In this document: one piece after another, positions 1 to 7,442 of the stretch
Layout of the letters: every line of letters starts with the position of its first letter
How positions within the stretch are numbered: the first letter of the stretch is position 1
NCBI GenBank assembly: GCA_035541995.1
Contig: DATKMG010000364.1
Span: 1-13,318 of the forward strand
Origin: DATKMG01 sp035541995
GTDB lineage: Bacteria > Acidobacteriota > Terriglobia > Versatilivoradales > Versatilivoraceae
Reading direction: 5' to 3'
DNA: 13,318 bases
Made by a program: the position numbers and the translations under genes
The notes under the pieces: generated by a model
Told to the model about the DNA's origin: nothing
Database searches by the model: none
The model's input: the letters and a program-made list of their open reading frames with translations, nothing else

Positions 1-939
1 TTGGACGAAATGATCGAAGCGCTGGACACAGCTTTCGACAATGCTTGTTCGCCGGCACCAGGGAGTGGGGCAGGTCACGCGAACCTACGCCCCGATGAAG
101 AAGCCTCGATTCAAGAGCTTTTTGCCGAGATTACGGCCGCCTATGCTGTCCCTCTAAAGAGTCTCATCTTCGAGCTTCACCGCCACACCGCTACCAGGGA
201 CTCCATCGAATTTTGTCGTCCCATCTTGCGCAGCATCAGAGGCGCGGCTGAAAAGATTAACCTGCCTGAAATAGTCCATCGAATGGAAGCGCTGGATCAA
301 TGTCTCGCACTCGCCCAGGCCGGTCCAGACCGTTATCTGGAGGGCGAGATCCGCGATCAGATCTTGTCGAAATACAACTTCCTCGCAGAAATCTTGCCCG
401 AGGGGTTCCGCGTTGGAGAAGAAAGCCGGAAGTGCGAGGATATCATTATCCATTCACTCCTGCAGGAGATCCCCGGCGTGGGGTGTGTAACCTTCGAGAA
501 ACTTTACCAATCCGGCCTGGGCTCGCTCCGTATGCTCTTTATGGGAAATCCGGAAGATTTGGCGGCTGCATCGGGCATTCGTCGCCAGCTTTGTGAAAAA
601 ATCTGTCTCAGAATGCAGCAATACCGCGAAGAAGCCGAGCGCCGGGCTGGCCAACCGAGTCAACTGGGGTATCGGTCTCGCCTGGTCGAACTTGTCACCG
701 AGTTGCGGAAGCTAAACGTCAACGAGAAGAGAGGAAACAGTCCAAGTTCCGTTAAAGAATTGGGAGTCGAAAAGCGCGAGCGGCGAAAGCAGCGAATTGG
801 GCTTTTGCAGGAAGTCAATGTGACCCTGGCAGAACTCGGTGAACTCGATCTCATTCGAAAGCTGGAAAAAGTCTCTTTCAAGAGGCGCATTTGTCTCCTT
901 GATGAGCATCTGCTTCATTGGAAGATTGAAAGTAGTTGA
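1..939 (+). CDS. Helix-hairpin-helix protein with degenerate Hpt-like N-terminal bundle (possibly 5'-partial)
   Basis: The frame is open from the first base, which happens to be a TTG. The true start may be there, at the ATG at base 10, or upstream of the window. After a short Pro/Gly-rich stretch, residues about 35-100 read like an Hpt four-helix bundle, but the position normally held by the phospho-accepting His (H-x-L-K-G pattern) is Arg77 in LRSIRGAA, so it should not carry phosphate. Residues about 150-210 carry two helix-hairpin-helix-like units, IPGVG at 157-161 and SGIRR at 191-195, a fold usually used for non-specific DNA contact or protein contact. The C-terminal 100 residues are charged and probably helical, and I do not recognise them. 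The gene ends 51 nt before the pentapeptide gene on the same strand, so they are probably co-transcribed. No enzyme motif is visible. An adaptor or DNA-linked role beside bactofilins is inference; the HhH call is fairly firm and the Hpt call is tentative. Confidence 0.7.
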   Translation: MDEMIEALDTAFDNACSPAPGSGAGHANLRPDEEASIQELFAEITAAYAVPLKSLIFELHRHTATRDSIEFCRPILRSIRGAAEKINLPEIVHRMEALDQCLALAQAGPDRYLEGEIRDQILSKYNFLAEILPEGFRVGEESRKCEDIIIHSLLQEIPGVGCVTFEKLYQSGLGSLRMLFMGNPEDLAAASGIRRQLCEKICLRMQQYREEAERRAGQPSQLGYRSRLVELVTELRKLNVNEKRGNSPSSVKELGVEKRERRKQRIGLLQEVNVTLAELGELDLIRKLEKVSFKRRICLLDEHLLHWKIESS

Positions 940-990
940 ACCACCTCCGCTAATGCGCTCGAGGGTCCTTTGGATCACGGGAGAAAATTC

Positions 991-2154
991 ATGGCTGGAA
1001 TTTCCCGGGAACAAGTCATAGAAAGCAATAAACAGGGCAGAAGCCTCGAGCGAGCTGATCTCCGGGACCTCAAGCTAGATCATATCAGCTTGGTGAATGC
1101 GACACTGTGTCGAGCTGACCTTGAAGGAACAGACCTGGAGGGGTGTGATTTGCAGGGGGCCAACTTAGCATTTGCCAACCTGCGCGAAGCCTATATCGGA
1201 CAGGCCAACCTCCGGGGCGCAAATCTGTTCAAGGCAGATTTGGAAGAAGCCAATCTCCAAGATGCAAACCTGCAATTTGCTGACCTGAGTCATGCCAACC
1301 TTGCCGGCGCCAATCTGGAGCGAGCCGACATGAGAAAAGCACGCCTCACCTCTGCTCAGCTTGAGCTTGCCAATCTGGGCCGGGCGAATCTCGAGGAGGC
1401 ACTTTTTGATCACGCTGACCTTTGTGAAAGCTATCTCGGGGGTACGAGATTGGTCAAGGCTCAACTGCGGAATGCCCGCGTGGTACGAGCCGTTCTTGAA
1501 CAAGCTGATTTGACCGAAGCAGACTTACGAGATTGTTGCCTTGTGGATTCGCTGCTTGACGGGGCCGTCTTCACGGGGAGCCGACTATTCGGGGCTGAGG
1601 CGGCTCCGGAACAGTTCAGCCGGGTACTGGCCGATTGGGTCGATTTCTCAGCGGAGGCCGACGGTACTGTCAAGCTCAGCGGCACCGACCTGGTGGAAAG
1701 CTACTGCCGCTTGAATGAAGGGCTGTTTGGAATGTCTCCCAAAGCTCCCGATGGAGTCCGGCGTTTCTTCGGGCACGGAGACGTAATGCGGAATGCGGCC
1801 CTTGAGTTCAACGAAGGCTCACAAGTTGAGATCGAGAGTTACCTTCGGGACTGCACGATTGTATTGGGCCGGGGAACTCGGTTGGCCATCGGCCCAGAGG
1901 GGGTTTTGGAGGGCTGCCGAATCATGGGAGAGGGAGAGATCGTTATTCACGGAAAATTTTACGAGAACGGTGGTTCGCCAGGGATTGTGGGTCCCAGCCG
2001 GCTGTTTGTTGGAAAAACAGGCACCGTGATTGCCGAGGTCCGGCAACCCCTAACCCTTACGGAATTTGCTTTCGAGCACGGTTGCACATTGAACTTAAAG
2101 ATCCGGCGATCATTAGAGACTTTAAAGAAGGAGGCCTCATGTCAGAAAGTCTAA
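991..2154 (+). CDS. Pentapeptide-repeat protein with C-terminal bactofilin-like domain
   Basis: The frame opens at a TTG at 970, but I chose the ATG at 991 because GGGAG (979-983) sits 7 nt upstream; this gives 387 aa. Residues about 19-203 are tandem A(D/N)LxX pentapeptides, some 36 units, which form a right-handed square beta-helix. They are regular in the first two thirds and decay toward the end. After a linker, residues about 252-375 contain glycine-spaced beta-strand repeats (EIVIHGKF, GPSRLFVG, GTVIAEV) that resemble the bactofilin polymerisation fold, which is also a right-handed beta-helix. There is no signal peptide or TM segment, so it is cytoplasmic. The stop lies inside the next gene, a genuine bactofilin (16-nt overlap), which implies coupled translation and a shared job. 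Inference: a co-polymer or cap of a bactofilin scaffold with a pentapeptide arm for partner binding. The pentapeptide assignment is certain; the C-terminal domain call is moderately sure. Confidence 0.88.
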   Translation: MAGISREQVIESNKQGRSLERADLRDLKLDHISLVNATLCRADLEGTDLEGCDLQGANLAFANLREAYIGQANLRGANLFKADLEEANLQDANLQFADLSHANLAGANLERADMRKARLTSAQLELANLGRANLEEALFDHADLCESYLGGTRLVKAQLRNARVVRAVLEQADLTEADLRDCCLVDSLLDGAVFTGSRLFGAEAAPEQFSRVLADWVDFSAEADGTVKLSGTDLVESYCRLNEGLFGMSPKAPDGVRRFFGHGDVMRNAALEFNEGSQVEIESYLRDCTIVLGRGTRLAIGPEGVLEGCRIMGEGEIVIHGKFYENGGSPGIVGPSRLFVGKTGTVIAEVRQPLTLTEFAFEHGCTLNLKIRRSLETLKKEASCQKV

Positions 2155-2627
2155 AGAAGCAGGAAACTGTGTTGGGTGAAGGGACTGAATTCGAAGGAGC
2201 CATCCGCTCTCAGTGTCCCATTACGGTGAGTGGTAACTTACAAGGCAACGTGTCTGCGCCAACCCTGATTGTCACTCGTACCGGGTCGGTACATGGACAC
2301 ATCAAGGTTGCGGAAGTCAAATCAGAAGGGGAGATCGCGGGCGAGATCGATGCCGAGAGTGTTGACCTCTCCGGCCATGTCGGAGACCAAACGACCATAC
2401 GCGCCACGTCACTTCAGGTAAAGCTCAGTCAGAACGGGGCTGGTGGAAAATTGCAGGTCAGTTTCGGAAACTGTGATGTGCGCGTAGGCACTCCCGCAAA
2501 ACCACCTATAGAACAGCCCAAACCTTTTGGACAAAACGATAAGAAAGAGAAGCCGGAGCCGGTGTCACCCACTTTGAAAGTCCAGGACGTGCGGACTGTC
2601 GCCGACATTACTCCTAAAGGGTCGTAG
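2139..2627 (+). CDS. Bactofilin (polymer-forming cytoskeletal protein)
   Basis: The frame is open from an ATG at 2082, but the ATG at 2139 is preceded by a strong AAGGAGG (2128-2134) and gives the usual short bactofilin N-terminus; the protein is 162 aa. Residues about 10-110 show the family pattern: GEGTEFEGAI, then repeated strands with G-x-(I/V) turns (GNLQGNV, GSVHGHI, GEIAGEI, LSGHVG), i.e. the right-handed beta-helix that polymerises head-to-head without nucleotide. The tail from about residue 118 is Pro/Lys/Glu rich (KPPIEQPKP, KKEKPEP) and probably disordered, typical of bactofilin tails that contact membrane or partners. No TM segment is visible. Bactofilins form cytoplasmic or membrane-associated filaments that position cell-wall enzymes, polysaccharide synthases or chromosome-segregation factors. 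The start overlaps the upstream pentapeptide/bactofilin-like gene by 16 nt, so the two are probably made together. Confidence 0.9.
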   Translation: MSESLKKQETVLGEGTEFEGAIRSQCPITVSGNLQGNVSAPTLIVTRTGSVHGHIKVAEVKSEGEIAGEIDAESVDLSGHVGDQTTIRATSLQVKLSQNGAGGKLQVSFGNCDVRVGTPAKPPIEQPKPFGQNDKKEKPEPVSPTLKVQDVRTVADITPKGS

Positions 2628-2633
2628 CGCGAG

Positions 2634-2678
2634 GACCAGCTCAAACCGCCACACATGCGGACGCCCTCTTCCCTGGTC
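2634..2678 (+). other. Nested stem-loop downstream of the bactofilin gene
   Basis: GACCAG (2634-2639) can pair with CTGGTC (2673-2678). Between them CCGC (2646-2649) can pair with GCGG (2657-2660). It starts 6 nt after the bactofilin stop and could stabilise or end the three-gene transcript. No T-run follows, so it is not a classical intrinsic terminator. Folding is judged by eye only. Confidence 0.25.
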
Positions 2679-2769
2679 TTACCTGAAACAGCATAATGCC
2701 AATTCCAATTGGCTGTGTTTTCGCACCCGATTGCGCCTATCCCCCCTCTGATCCCTCTCATGTGAGGGG

Positions 2770-2798
2770 TTGACGTTCCAAACGCCTTCCCTTAGTAT
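2770..2798 (+). promoter_or_regulatory. Candidate sigma70-type promoter for the nucleotide-sugar dehydrogenase
   Basis: TTGACG (2770-2775; 5 of 6 to the -35 consensus) is followed after exactly 17 nt by TAGTAT (2793-2798; 4 of 6 to the -10 consensus). The predicted start is near 2804-2807, giving a leader of about 80 nt before the ATG at 2885. It is the best promoter-like pair in the window and implies the dehydrogenase is transcribed separately from the bactofilin cluster. Confidence 0.5.
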
Positions 2799-2806
2799 AA
2801 GGTGCC

Positions 2807-2820
2807 ATGCAGGCCTGCAT
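2807..2820. promoter_or_regulatory. Perfect 14-bp palindrome at the predicted transcription start (operator candidate)
   Basis: ATGCAGGCCTGCAT is self-complementary over all 14 bases and lies 8 nt after the candidate -10 box, at or just past the predicted start site. A gapless palindrome at this position suits a dimeric repressor. It could also arise by chance, and no matching regulator gene is in the window. Confidence 0.35.
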
Positions 2821-2884
2821 TTTACTCACCCACGGCGGAATACCAAAAGGACAATTGGACAACTTCTATTAAGAAAGGTCGATT

Positions 2885-4537
2885 ATGCCGGAATATTCTG
2901 TTAGTCCCACTGGTGAAAAGTTTGCTCTGCCTACTAAAGAGGATTACGCGGCCGAATACGGGAGACTCAAGAAGCTTGCTGCAAAAGCCCATGCGGAAGG
3001 GAAAGAGGTTGTTGTAGTGATGGGCCTGGGTTTTGTCGGGGCAGTAATGGCAGCGATAGTGGCAGACACGGTCCATAAGAAGAAAGGCCATCCCGCCAAG
3101 CTCGTCATCGGTTGCCAGCGGCCCAGCACGCGCAGTTACTGGAAGACGCCTATGCTCAGCCGGGGAGAGTCTCCGATAAAGGCCGAGGATCCTGAGGTTG
3201 ACCCAATGATCACCCGTTGTGTCCTGGAAAAAAAGACGCTCACCGCCACATATAATCCCGACTGCCTGGGCCTGGCAGATTGTGTCGTGGTGGACGTTCA
3301 GTGCGATTACACCAAACATCACTTAGGCACCATGAAAACCGGGGAAGCTGAGATGGCAGCCCTCGAGGCTACACTGAAGACGATCGGCGAGAAGATCCAA
3401 CCCAAATGCCTAGTCCTCATCGAGACCACGGTCGCTCCCGGAACAACGGAGTTTGTGGCCTGGCCCATCCTTAAGAAGGCGTTCCGAGCCCGCGGCATTA
3501 AGAAAGAACCGTTACTGGCCCACAGCTTCGAGCGGGTCATGCCGGGCAAGGATTACGTCAGCAGCATTCGCGATTTCTGGAGGGTCTGTTCCGGCTGCAG
3601 CAGCGAGGCAAGAAAGCGAGTGGTCAAATTCCTGACCGAGGTGCTCAATGTCGAGAAGTTCCCGCTGACGGTGATGGATCGTCCGATTGAGTCAGAGACG
3701 ACCAAAATCGTTGAGAACTCATACCGAGCAACCATTCTGGCGTTCCTGAATGAATGGTCTATTTTCGCCGAGCGGACCGGCGTGGATCTCACAAAGGTCA
3801 TCCGGGCCATCAAAACAAGGCCGACACACAGCAATATCATCTTCCCCGGTCCCGGCATCGGCGGGTACTGTCTGCCCAAAGACGGTGGGCTGGGCTATTG
3901 GGCCTACAGTCACATCCTGGGCTTTGAGGACGGCGATCGTGTTTTCAAGATGAGTACTACTGCTATCGATGTCAATGACACGCGCGGATTGCACGTCGCG
4001 GAACTCACGCGCGACGCATTGCGCAACATGGGCCGGTATATCGCCGGCGCACGGGTCCTGCTGGCCGGCGCGAGTTACCGTGAGGACGTCGGGGATACAC
4101 GGTACAGCGGCAGCGAGCTGGTTTTGCGAAAGCTCACCGAAATGGGTGCGGAAATGTCGGTGCATGATCCCTATGTCGGTCATTGGTACGAACTCGAGAG
4201 CCAGGATACTTATCCCGCGCCTGGCCATTCGTGGGCCAGGTTCTTCCGCAATCAGCAGGACCTGGTTCATGTCAGGGTACAGAAGGATCTGTCCTCGGCT
4301 CTCAAAGGCGTAGAAGCCTTGATCCTTGCGGTACGACACGCGCCCTACCTGCAGTTGAAACCCGAAGACGTCGTCAAGTGGGCAGGGGGACCTATCGCCG
4401 TGGTCGACTGCTTCGGTATTCTCGATGATAGGGATATTCAGCGATACTTTGAACTTGGATGTGAGGTCAAGGCTCTCGGTCGCGGGCATATTCAACGCAT
4501 TAAGGAAAAGGTCCGCTCGTCGAGAGCTAGGGGCTAA
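2885..4537 (+). CDS. Nucleotide-sugar dehydrogenase, UDP-glucose/GDP-mannose dehydrogenase superfamily (long form)
   Basis: This family oxidises a UDP- or GDP-sugar (C6 alcohol to carboxylate, or an N-acetylhexosamine equivalent) with two NAD+, feeding uronic-acid precursors to cytoplasmic polysaccharide synthesis. The ATG at 2885 has AAGAAAGG (2871-2878) 6 nt upstream. Residues 47-52 are the Rossmann loop GLGFVG. ETTVAPGTT at 180-188 matches the family's central loop. K274 and N278 in TTKIVENSYRA and the thiol C329 in GGYCLPKD (K332, D333 following) fit the catalytic set of known members. The C-terminal NDP-sugar-binding half runs to the end. At 550 aa it is about 100 residues longer than typical enzymes (roughly 400-450). 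The extra length is a 40-residue leader before the Rossmann strand, a basic insertion after it (about 63-110), and a longer C-terminal half. Catalytic residues appear intact, so it is probably active; the sugar substrate cannot be read from sequence. Confidence 0.88.
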   Translation: MPEYSVSPTGEKFALPTKEDYAAEYGRLKKLAAKAHAEGKEVVVVMGLGFVGAVMAAIVADTVHKKKGHPAKLVIGCQRPSTRSYWKTPMLSRGESPIKAEDPEVDPMITRCVLEKKTLTATYNPDCLGLADCVVVDVQCDYTKHHLGTMKTGEAEMAALEATLKTIGEKIQPKCLVLIETTVAPGTTEFVAWPILKKAFRARGIKKEPLLAHSFERVMPGKDYVSSIRDFWRVCSGCSSEARKRVVKFLTEVLNVEKFPLTVMDRPIESETTKIVENSYRATILAFLNEWSIFAERTGVDLTKVIRAIKTRPTHSNIIFPGPGIGGYCLPKDGGLGYWAYSHILGFEDGDRVFKMSTTAIDVNDTRGLHVAELTRDALRNMGRYIAGARVLLAGASYREDVGDTRYSGSELVLRKLTEMGAEMSVHDPYVGHWYELESQDTYPAPGHSWARFFRNQQDLVHVRVQKDLSSALKGVEALILAVRHAPYLQLKPEDVVKWAGGPIAVVDCFGILDDRDIQRYFELGCEVKALGRGHIQRIKEKVRSSRARG

Positions 4538-4815
4538 CTCAGAGGGTGCCTAAATAAATGGAGCTTCTTTGCGCGGAGAGGCAGGGAATGTTCACCGAGC
4601 CGTTCTCCTGCGCCAACCTGGACGGCGCTTTCGGCGGTGACAGCGGTCACACAAGCGCTCTACCTCAGTCCCTGCAATCGGTCAAATCGTGCTTGCGACT
4701 GTCTACTTTATCCGTTCGGTGCTTAATCGCCGACACTCATGTCGACCATTACCGAGCTGGGGCTCGGCGGTCCCGGCCCCCTGCTGTTTCACAGAGGTTC
4801 AATCTCCAGCTAACT
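4538..4815. other. Convergent intergenic region without a recognisable gene
   Basis: This 278-nt gap lies between the dehydrogenase (plus) and the molybdenum-enzyme operon (minus), which end toward each other. It holds two short hairpins: GTGAC/GTCAC (4637-4641 with 4646-4650) and the stronger CCGAGC/GCTCGG (4752-4757 with 4762-4767, loop TGGG). Neither has a T-run on either strand, so termination is unproven. A plus-strand ORF (4558-4854) has no ribosome site, no recognisable domain, and overlaps the end of the minus-strand gene. I see no real gene. Confidence 0.5.
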
Positions 4816-6963
4816 TCAACTGGCAAGTGCCTTCCTTACCCGTTCGGGGTTTAGGGGAAGCTGGACGATTCTGGCCCCTGTCGCATCGTATATGGCGTTA
4901 GCCACGACAGCCCCCATGCATATGATGGCCGGTTCTCCGCCCCCATGTGGCGGCGCATCATCAGCCTTGACAATCACCGCCTCGATTTTCGGCACCCATG
5001 AGAAACGGGGTATTTCATACGTATCGAAGTTCGTGTCAATAATCTTACCGCCCTTGAAATGGACATGTTCTGCCAGGGCATAACCGAGCCCCATGGTGAT
5101 AGCACCCTCCATCTGCAGTCTGGCCCCCTCAGGATTGATCACCAGGCCCATGTCTTGAGCGCAAACTACGCGCTTCACCCGGACATGGCCGCTCTTTCTG
5201 TCCACTTCGATCTGGGCAATATGCGCCACATAAGTACCCGAATCCATTCCGCAAGCGACACCAAAACCATTGCCACTAGGGCTTCTGGCTGTGCTCCAGC
5301 CAAATCTCTCGGCAGCAGTCTTGAGAACCCGCATCATTCTTTCGTCTTTTAGGTTCTTGAGGCGAAACTCCACCGGGTCTATCCCCGCCTTGGAGGCCAT
5401 GATATCGATCTGGGATTCTCTGGCGAAAGTATTCGTATTGTTTGCCGGTGCTCGCCACGGTCCTACTCCAAATGGGTGTGGACTGGGGCCATCATCGAAG
5501 GGACCACCACAGCTAATCGTGCGGTGATTCGGGATATCATAGAATTGCTTAGCTCCCCTGTCGCCGGCGCAATAAACGACATAGTCCCAAAGAACAATCT
5601 TGCCTGTTTTCGAAGCTCCTGATTTTATCTTCACGACGGCTGCAGGTCGGAACGTGTCGAAAAAGAATTCTTCTTCACGGGTTCGAGTAACCAGGACGGG
5701 TTTCCCGCACAATTTGGCCAGGCGGGCGGCTTCCACGGCTTGCTGGCCGGGAGACTTTCCCCCGAATCCTCCCCCGAGAAACGGCGTGATGACCCGAACG
5801 CTGGCAGGACGAAGACCGATGGCTTCAGCAATCTGGTCTCTGATTGGGAAAGGCGTCTGTGTTGACGCCCACACCGTTGCTTTACCGGCCTCTACTTGAG
5901 CCAAAGCAGTATGGGTCTCGATGGTGGCGTGGGCTACATAGCCGTCCAAGTATTCTTGCTCAGCCACAATCTCGGCCAGCTGATTTCCAGCCTCAAGGGC
6001 GCCCCCTTTGTCCACTTCGCTTCCTGTGCCAGAGCCAGCCATCAAATGTTCAAATATGGTTTCATCGTCGACTTCCACTTCCGGTTCGTCAAAGGTCACC
6101 TGGATTTTTCCCAGAGCCGATCCCGCATGATCGAAATTCTTATGGAGTACCGCGATCAGTTCGCCATCTCGAATCACGGATGCACCTTCAACCTGTCCAA
6201 CTGCGGAGGTGTCGACGTTCTTCAGTATCGCTCCGTGAGCTGGGGGCCTCAAAATCCTCGCATAGAGCATACCGGGGAGGCGGATGTCTCCAGCGTACTT
6301 GGCCTTGCCCGTAACTTTCTCCAATGCGTCTCGACGCAAGATCTTCTTACCCATAACCTTGAACTCTGAGGGAGTCTTCAAAGCGGGTTTCTGTTTCGCA
6401 TGTCTAACAATAGCCTTGCCTGCAGCGAGCTGGGCATATGTCACTTGTTTTTCCCGGCGGTTCCTCTCGAATACCACCCCGTTTTCCACGACCAACTTGT
6501 CAAGGGCTATCTCGAGTCGCTCGGCTGCCAGCTCAAGCAGAACCGACCTGGCCTCTGCCCCCGCGGCCCTCAGGGCGGGACCGAAGAACCGTGTACTCAT
6601 AGATCCGAAGGTGCCCATATCCCAAGGACACTTCAAGGTATCACCCATGACCATATCGATTGAGTCCAAGCTGACGTCAATCTCGTCAGCCAACATCTGC
6701 GCCAGCGATGTGACCACCCCCTGGCCCATTTCAATCTTGCCGGAAAAACAGGACACTCGGCCGTCTCTGCCGATTTTAAGGTAAGCATTGAAATCTTCAG
6801 GGTAATTTCTCCCACGGGCCTGTGCTTCTAATTGAGAAGTCCCCCTCACCCAGTAGAGAATGACGATGCCACTGCCCACAGTTCTTAGAAAATCCCGGCG
6901 GGTCAGAGACGCGTCTTCGACTAAATCACTAAAATCGAGTCCACTAAGTTCATCCCTTTTCAT
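4816..6963 (-). CDS. Xanthine dehydrogenase-family molybdopterin-binding large subunit, Tat-exported (IorB-like)
   Basis: This is the large catalytic subunit of a molybdenum hydroxylase (715 aa, usual for the isoquinoline 1-oxidoreductase beta type). The family inserts water-derived oxygen into aldehydes or N-heterocycles at a molybdopterin-cytosine centre. An N-terminal twin-arginine signal (TRRDFLRTVG, R22-R23, then a hydrophobic stretch) predicts export of the folded enzyme to the periplasm. Cofactor motifs seen: FLGGGFGGKS near 394-403, GVGPWRAP near 500, and GGGEPA with E677 as the likely catalytic glutamate. The CO-dehydrogenase active-site Cys motif is absent. The start overlaps the small-subunit stop as ATGA (6960-6963), and a GGGGG-type ribosome site lies about 9 nt upstream. 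Together they form a heterodimer that probably passes electrons to a periplasmic cytochrome, since no FAD subunit is encoded here. Substrate is unknown; an aldehyde oxidase is equally possible. Confidence 0.92.
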   Translation of the reverse strand: MKRDELSGLDFSDLVEDASLTRRDFLRTVGSGIVILYWVRGTSQLEAQARGRNYPEDFNAYLKIGRDGRVSCFSGKIEMGQGVVTSLAQMLADEIDVSLDSIDMVMGDTLKCPWDMGTFGSMSTRFFGPALRAAGAEARSVLLELAAERLEIALDKLVVENGVVFERNRREKQVTYAQLAAGKAIVRHAKQKPALKTPSEFKVMGKKILRRDALEKVTGKAKYAGDIRLPGMLYARILRPPAHGAILKNVDTSAVGQVEGASVIRDGELIAVLHKNFDHAGSALGKIQVTFDEPEVEVDDETIFEHLMAGSGTGSEVDKGGALEAGNQLAEIVAEQEYLDGYVAHATIETHTALAQVEAGKATVWASTQTPFPIRDQIAEAIGLRPASVRVITPFLGGGFGGKSPGQQAVEAARLAKLCGKPVLVTRTREEEFFFDTFRPAAVVKIKSGASKTGKIVLWDYVVYCAGDRGAKQFYDIPNHRTISCGGPFDDGPSPHPFGVGPWRAPANNTNTFARESQIDIMASKAGIDPVEFRLKNLKDERMMRVLKTAAERFGWSTARSPSGNGFGVACGMDSGTYVAHIAQIEVDRKSGHVRVKRVVCAQDMGLVINPEGARLQMEGAITMGLGYALAEHVHFKGGKIIDTNFDTYEIPRFSWVPKIEAVIVKADDAPPHGGGEPAIICMGAVVANAIYDATGARIVQLPLNPERVRKALAS

Positions 6964-7442
6964 TTGAAGTCACCCCCTTCCATTTCCTCTGCCGCCGCCT
7001 CAATGGCCTGTAGGATCCGCGAATAGGCTCCGCACCTGCATAAGTTGCCTTCCATGCCCTGGATGATCTCTGCCTGTGTCAACCCTGGGTTGTTCAAAAG
7101 CAGGCTATAAGCATTCAGTATCATTCCTGGCGTACAAAAGCCGCATTGGAGCGCATCATGTTTGATGAATGCCTTCTGGATAGGATGAAGCTTGCTACTG
7201 CTGGATAATCCCTCAATGGTGAGAACCCCTTTTCCTCGGACATCTTTCATCGGGAACGCGCACGAACGAACGGCCTTGTTGTCCACCAGAACGGTGCAAG
7301 CACCGCACTGGGATATCCCGCAGCCGAATTTGGTTCCTGTGAGTCCCAGATCAGTGCGCAAGACCCATAACAAAGCGCGTTCATCATCCGTTTTCACACT
7401 TACCGCATTTCCATTGAGCTCAAACGAAATGGTCTCTGTCAT
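6960..7442 (-). CDS. (2Fe-2S)-binding small subunit of molybdenum hydroxylase (IorA-like)
   Basis: This is the electron-transfer subunit partnering the molybdopterin subunit just downstream (4-nt ATGA overlap). The frame is open to a TTG at 7463, but I chose the ATG at 7442 because AAGAGG lies about 9 nt upstream and the protein then begins MTETISFELNG, as usual for the family; it is 160 aa, a normal length. The N-terminal plant-type ferredoxin domain ligates one cluster through C41, C46, C49 and C61 (GCGISQCGAC). The C-terminal helical domain ligates the second through C100, C103, C135 and C137 (QCGFCTPG and NLCRCG). All eight cysteines are present. It has no signal peptide of its own, so it presumably crosses the membrane with the Tat-tagged large subunit. 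Electrons pass from Mo through both clusters to an acceptor not encoded nearby. Confidence 0.93.
   Translation of the reverse strand: MTETISFELNGNAVSVKTDDERALLWVLRTDLGLTGTKFGCGISQCGACTVLVDNKAVRSCAFPMKDVRGKGVLTIEGLSSSSKLHPIQKAFIKHDALQCGFCTPGMILNAYSLLLNNPGLTQAEIIQGMEGNLCRCGAYSRILQAIEAAAEEMEGGDFK

Noticed and set aside
1060..1600. Tandem DNA repeat or fluoroquinolone-resistance Qnr protein
   Set aside because: The repeats are at protein level (pentapeptides) with diverged codons, and the C-terminal bactofilin-like region and operon context do not match Qnr.
3719..4495. Minus-strand ORF of 258 codons inside the nucleotide-sugar dehydrogenase gene
   Set aside because: It lies wholly opposite a gene with clear catalytic motifs, has no family motif of its own and no ribosome site; it is an antisense shadow.
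4558..4854. Plus-strand 98-codon ORF in the convergent gap
   Set aside because: No ribosome site, odd composition (Cys/Ser/Arg rich), no domain, and it runs into the end of the minus-strand molybdenum-enzyme gene.
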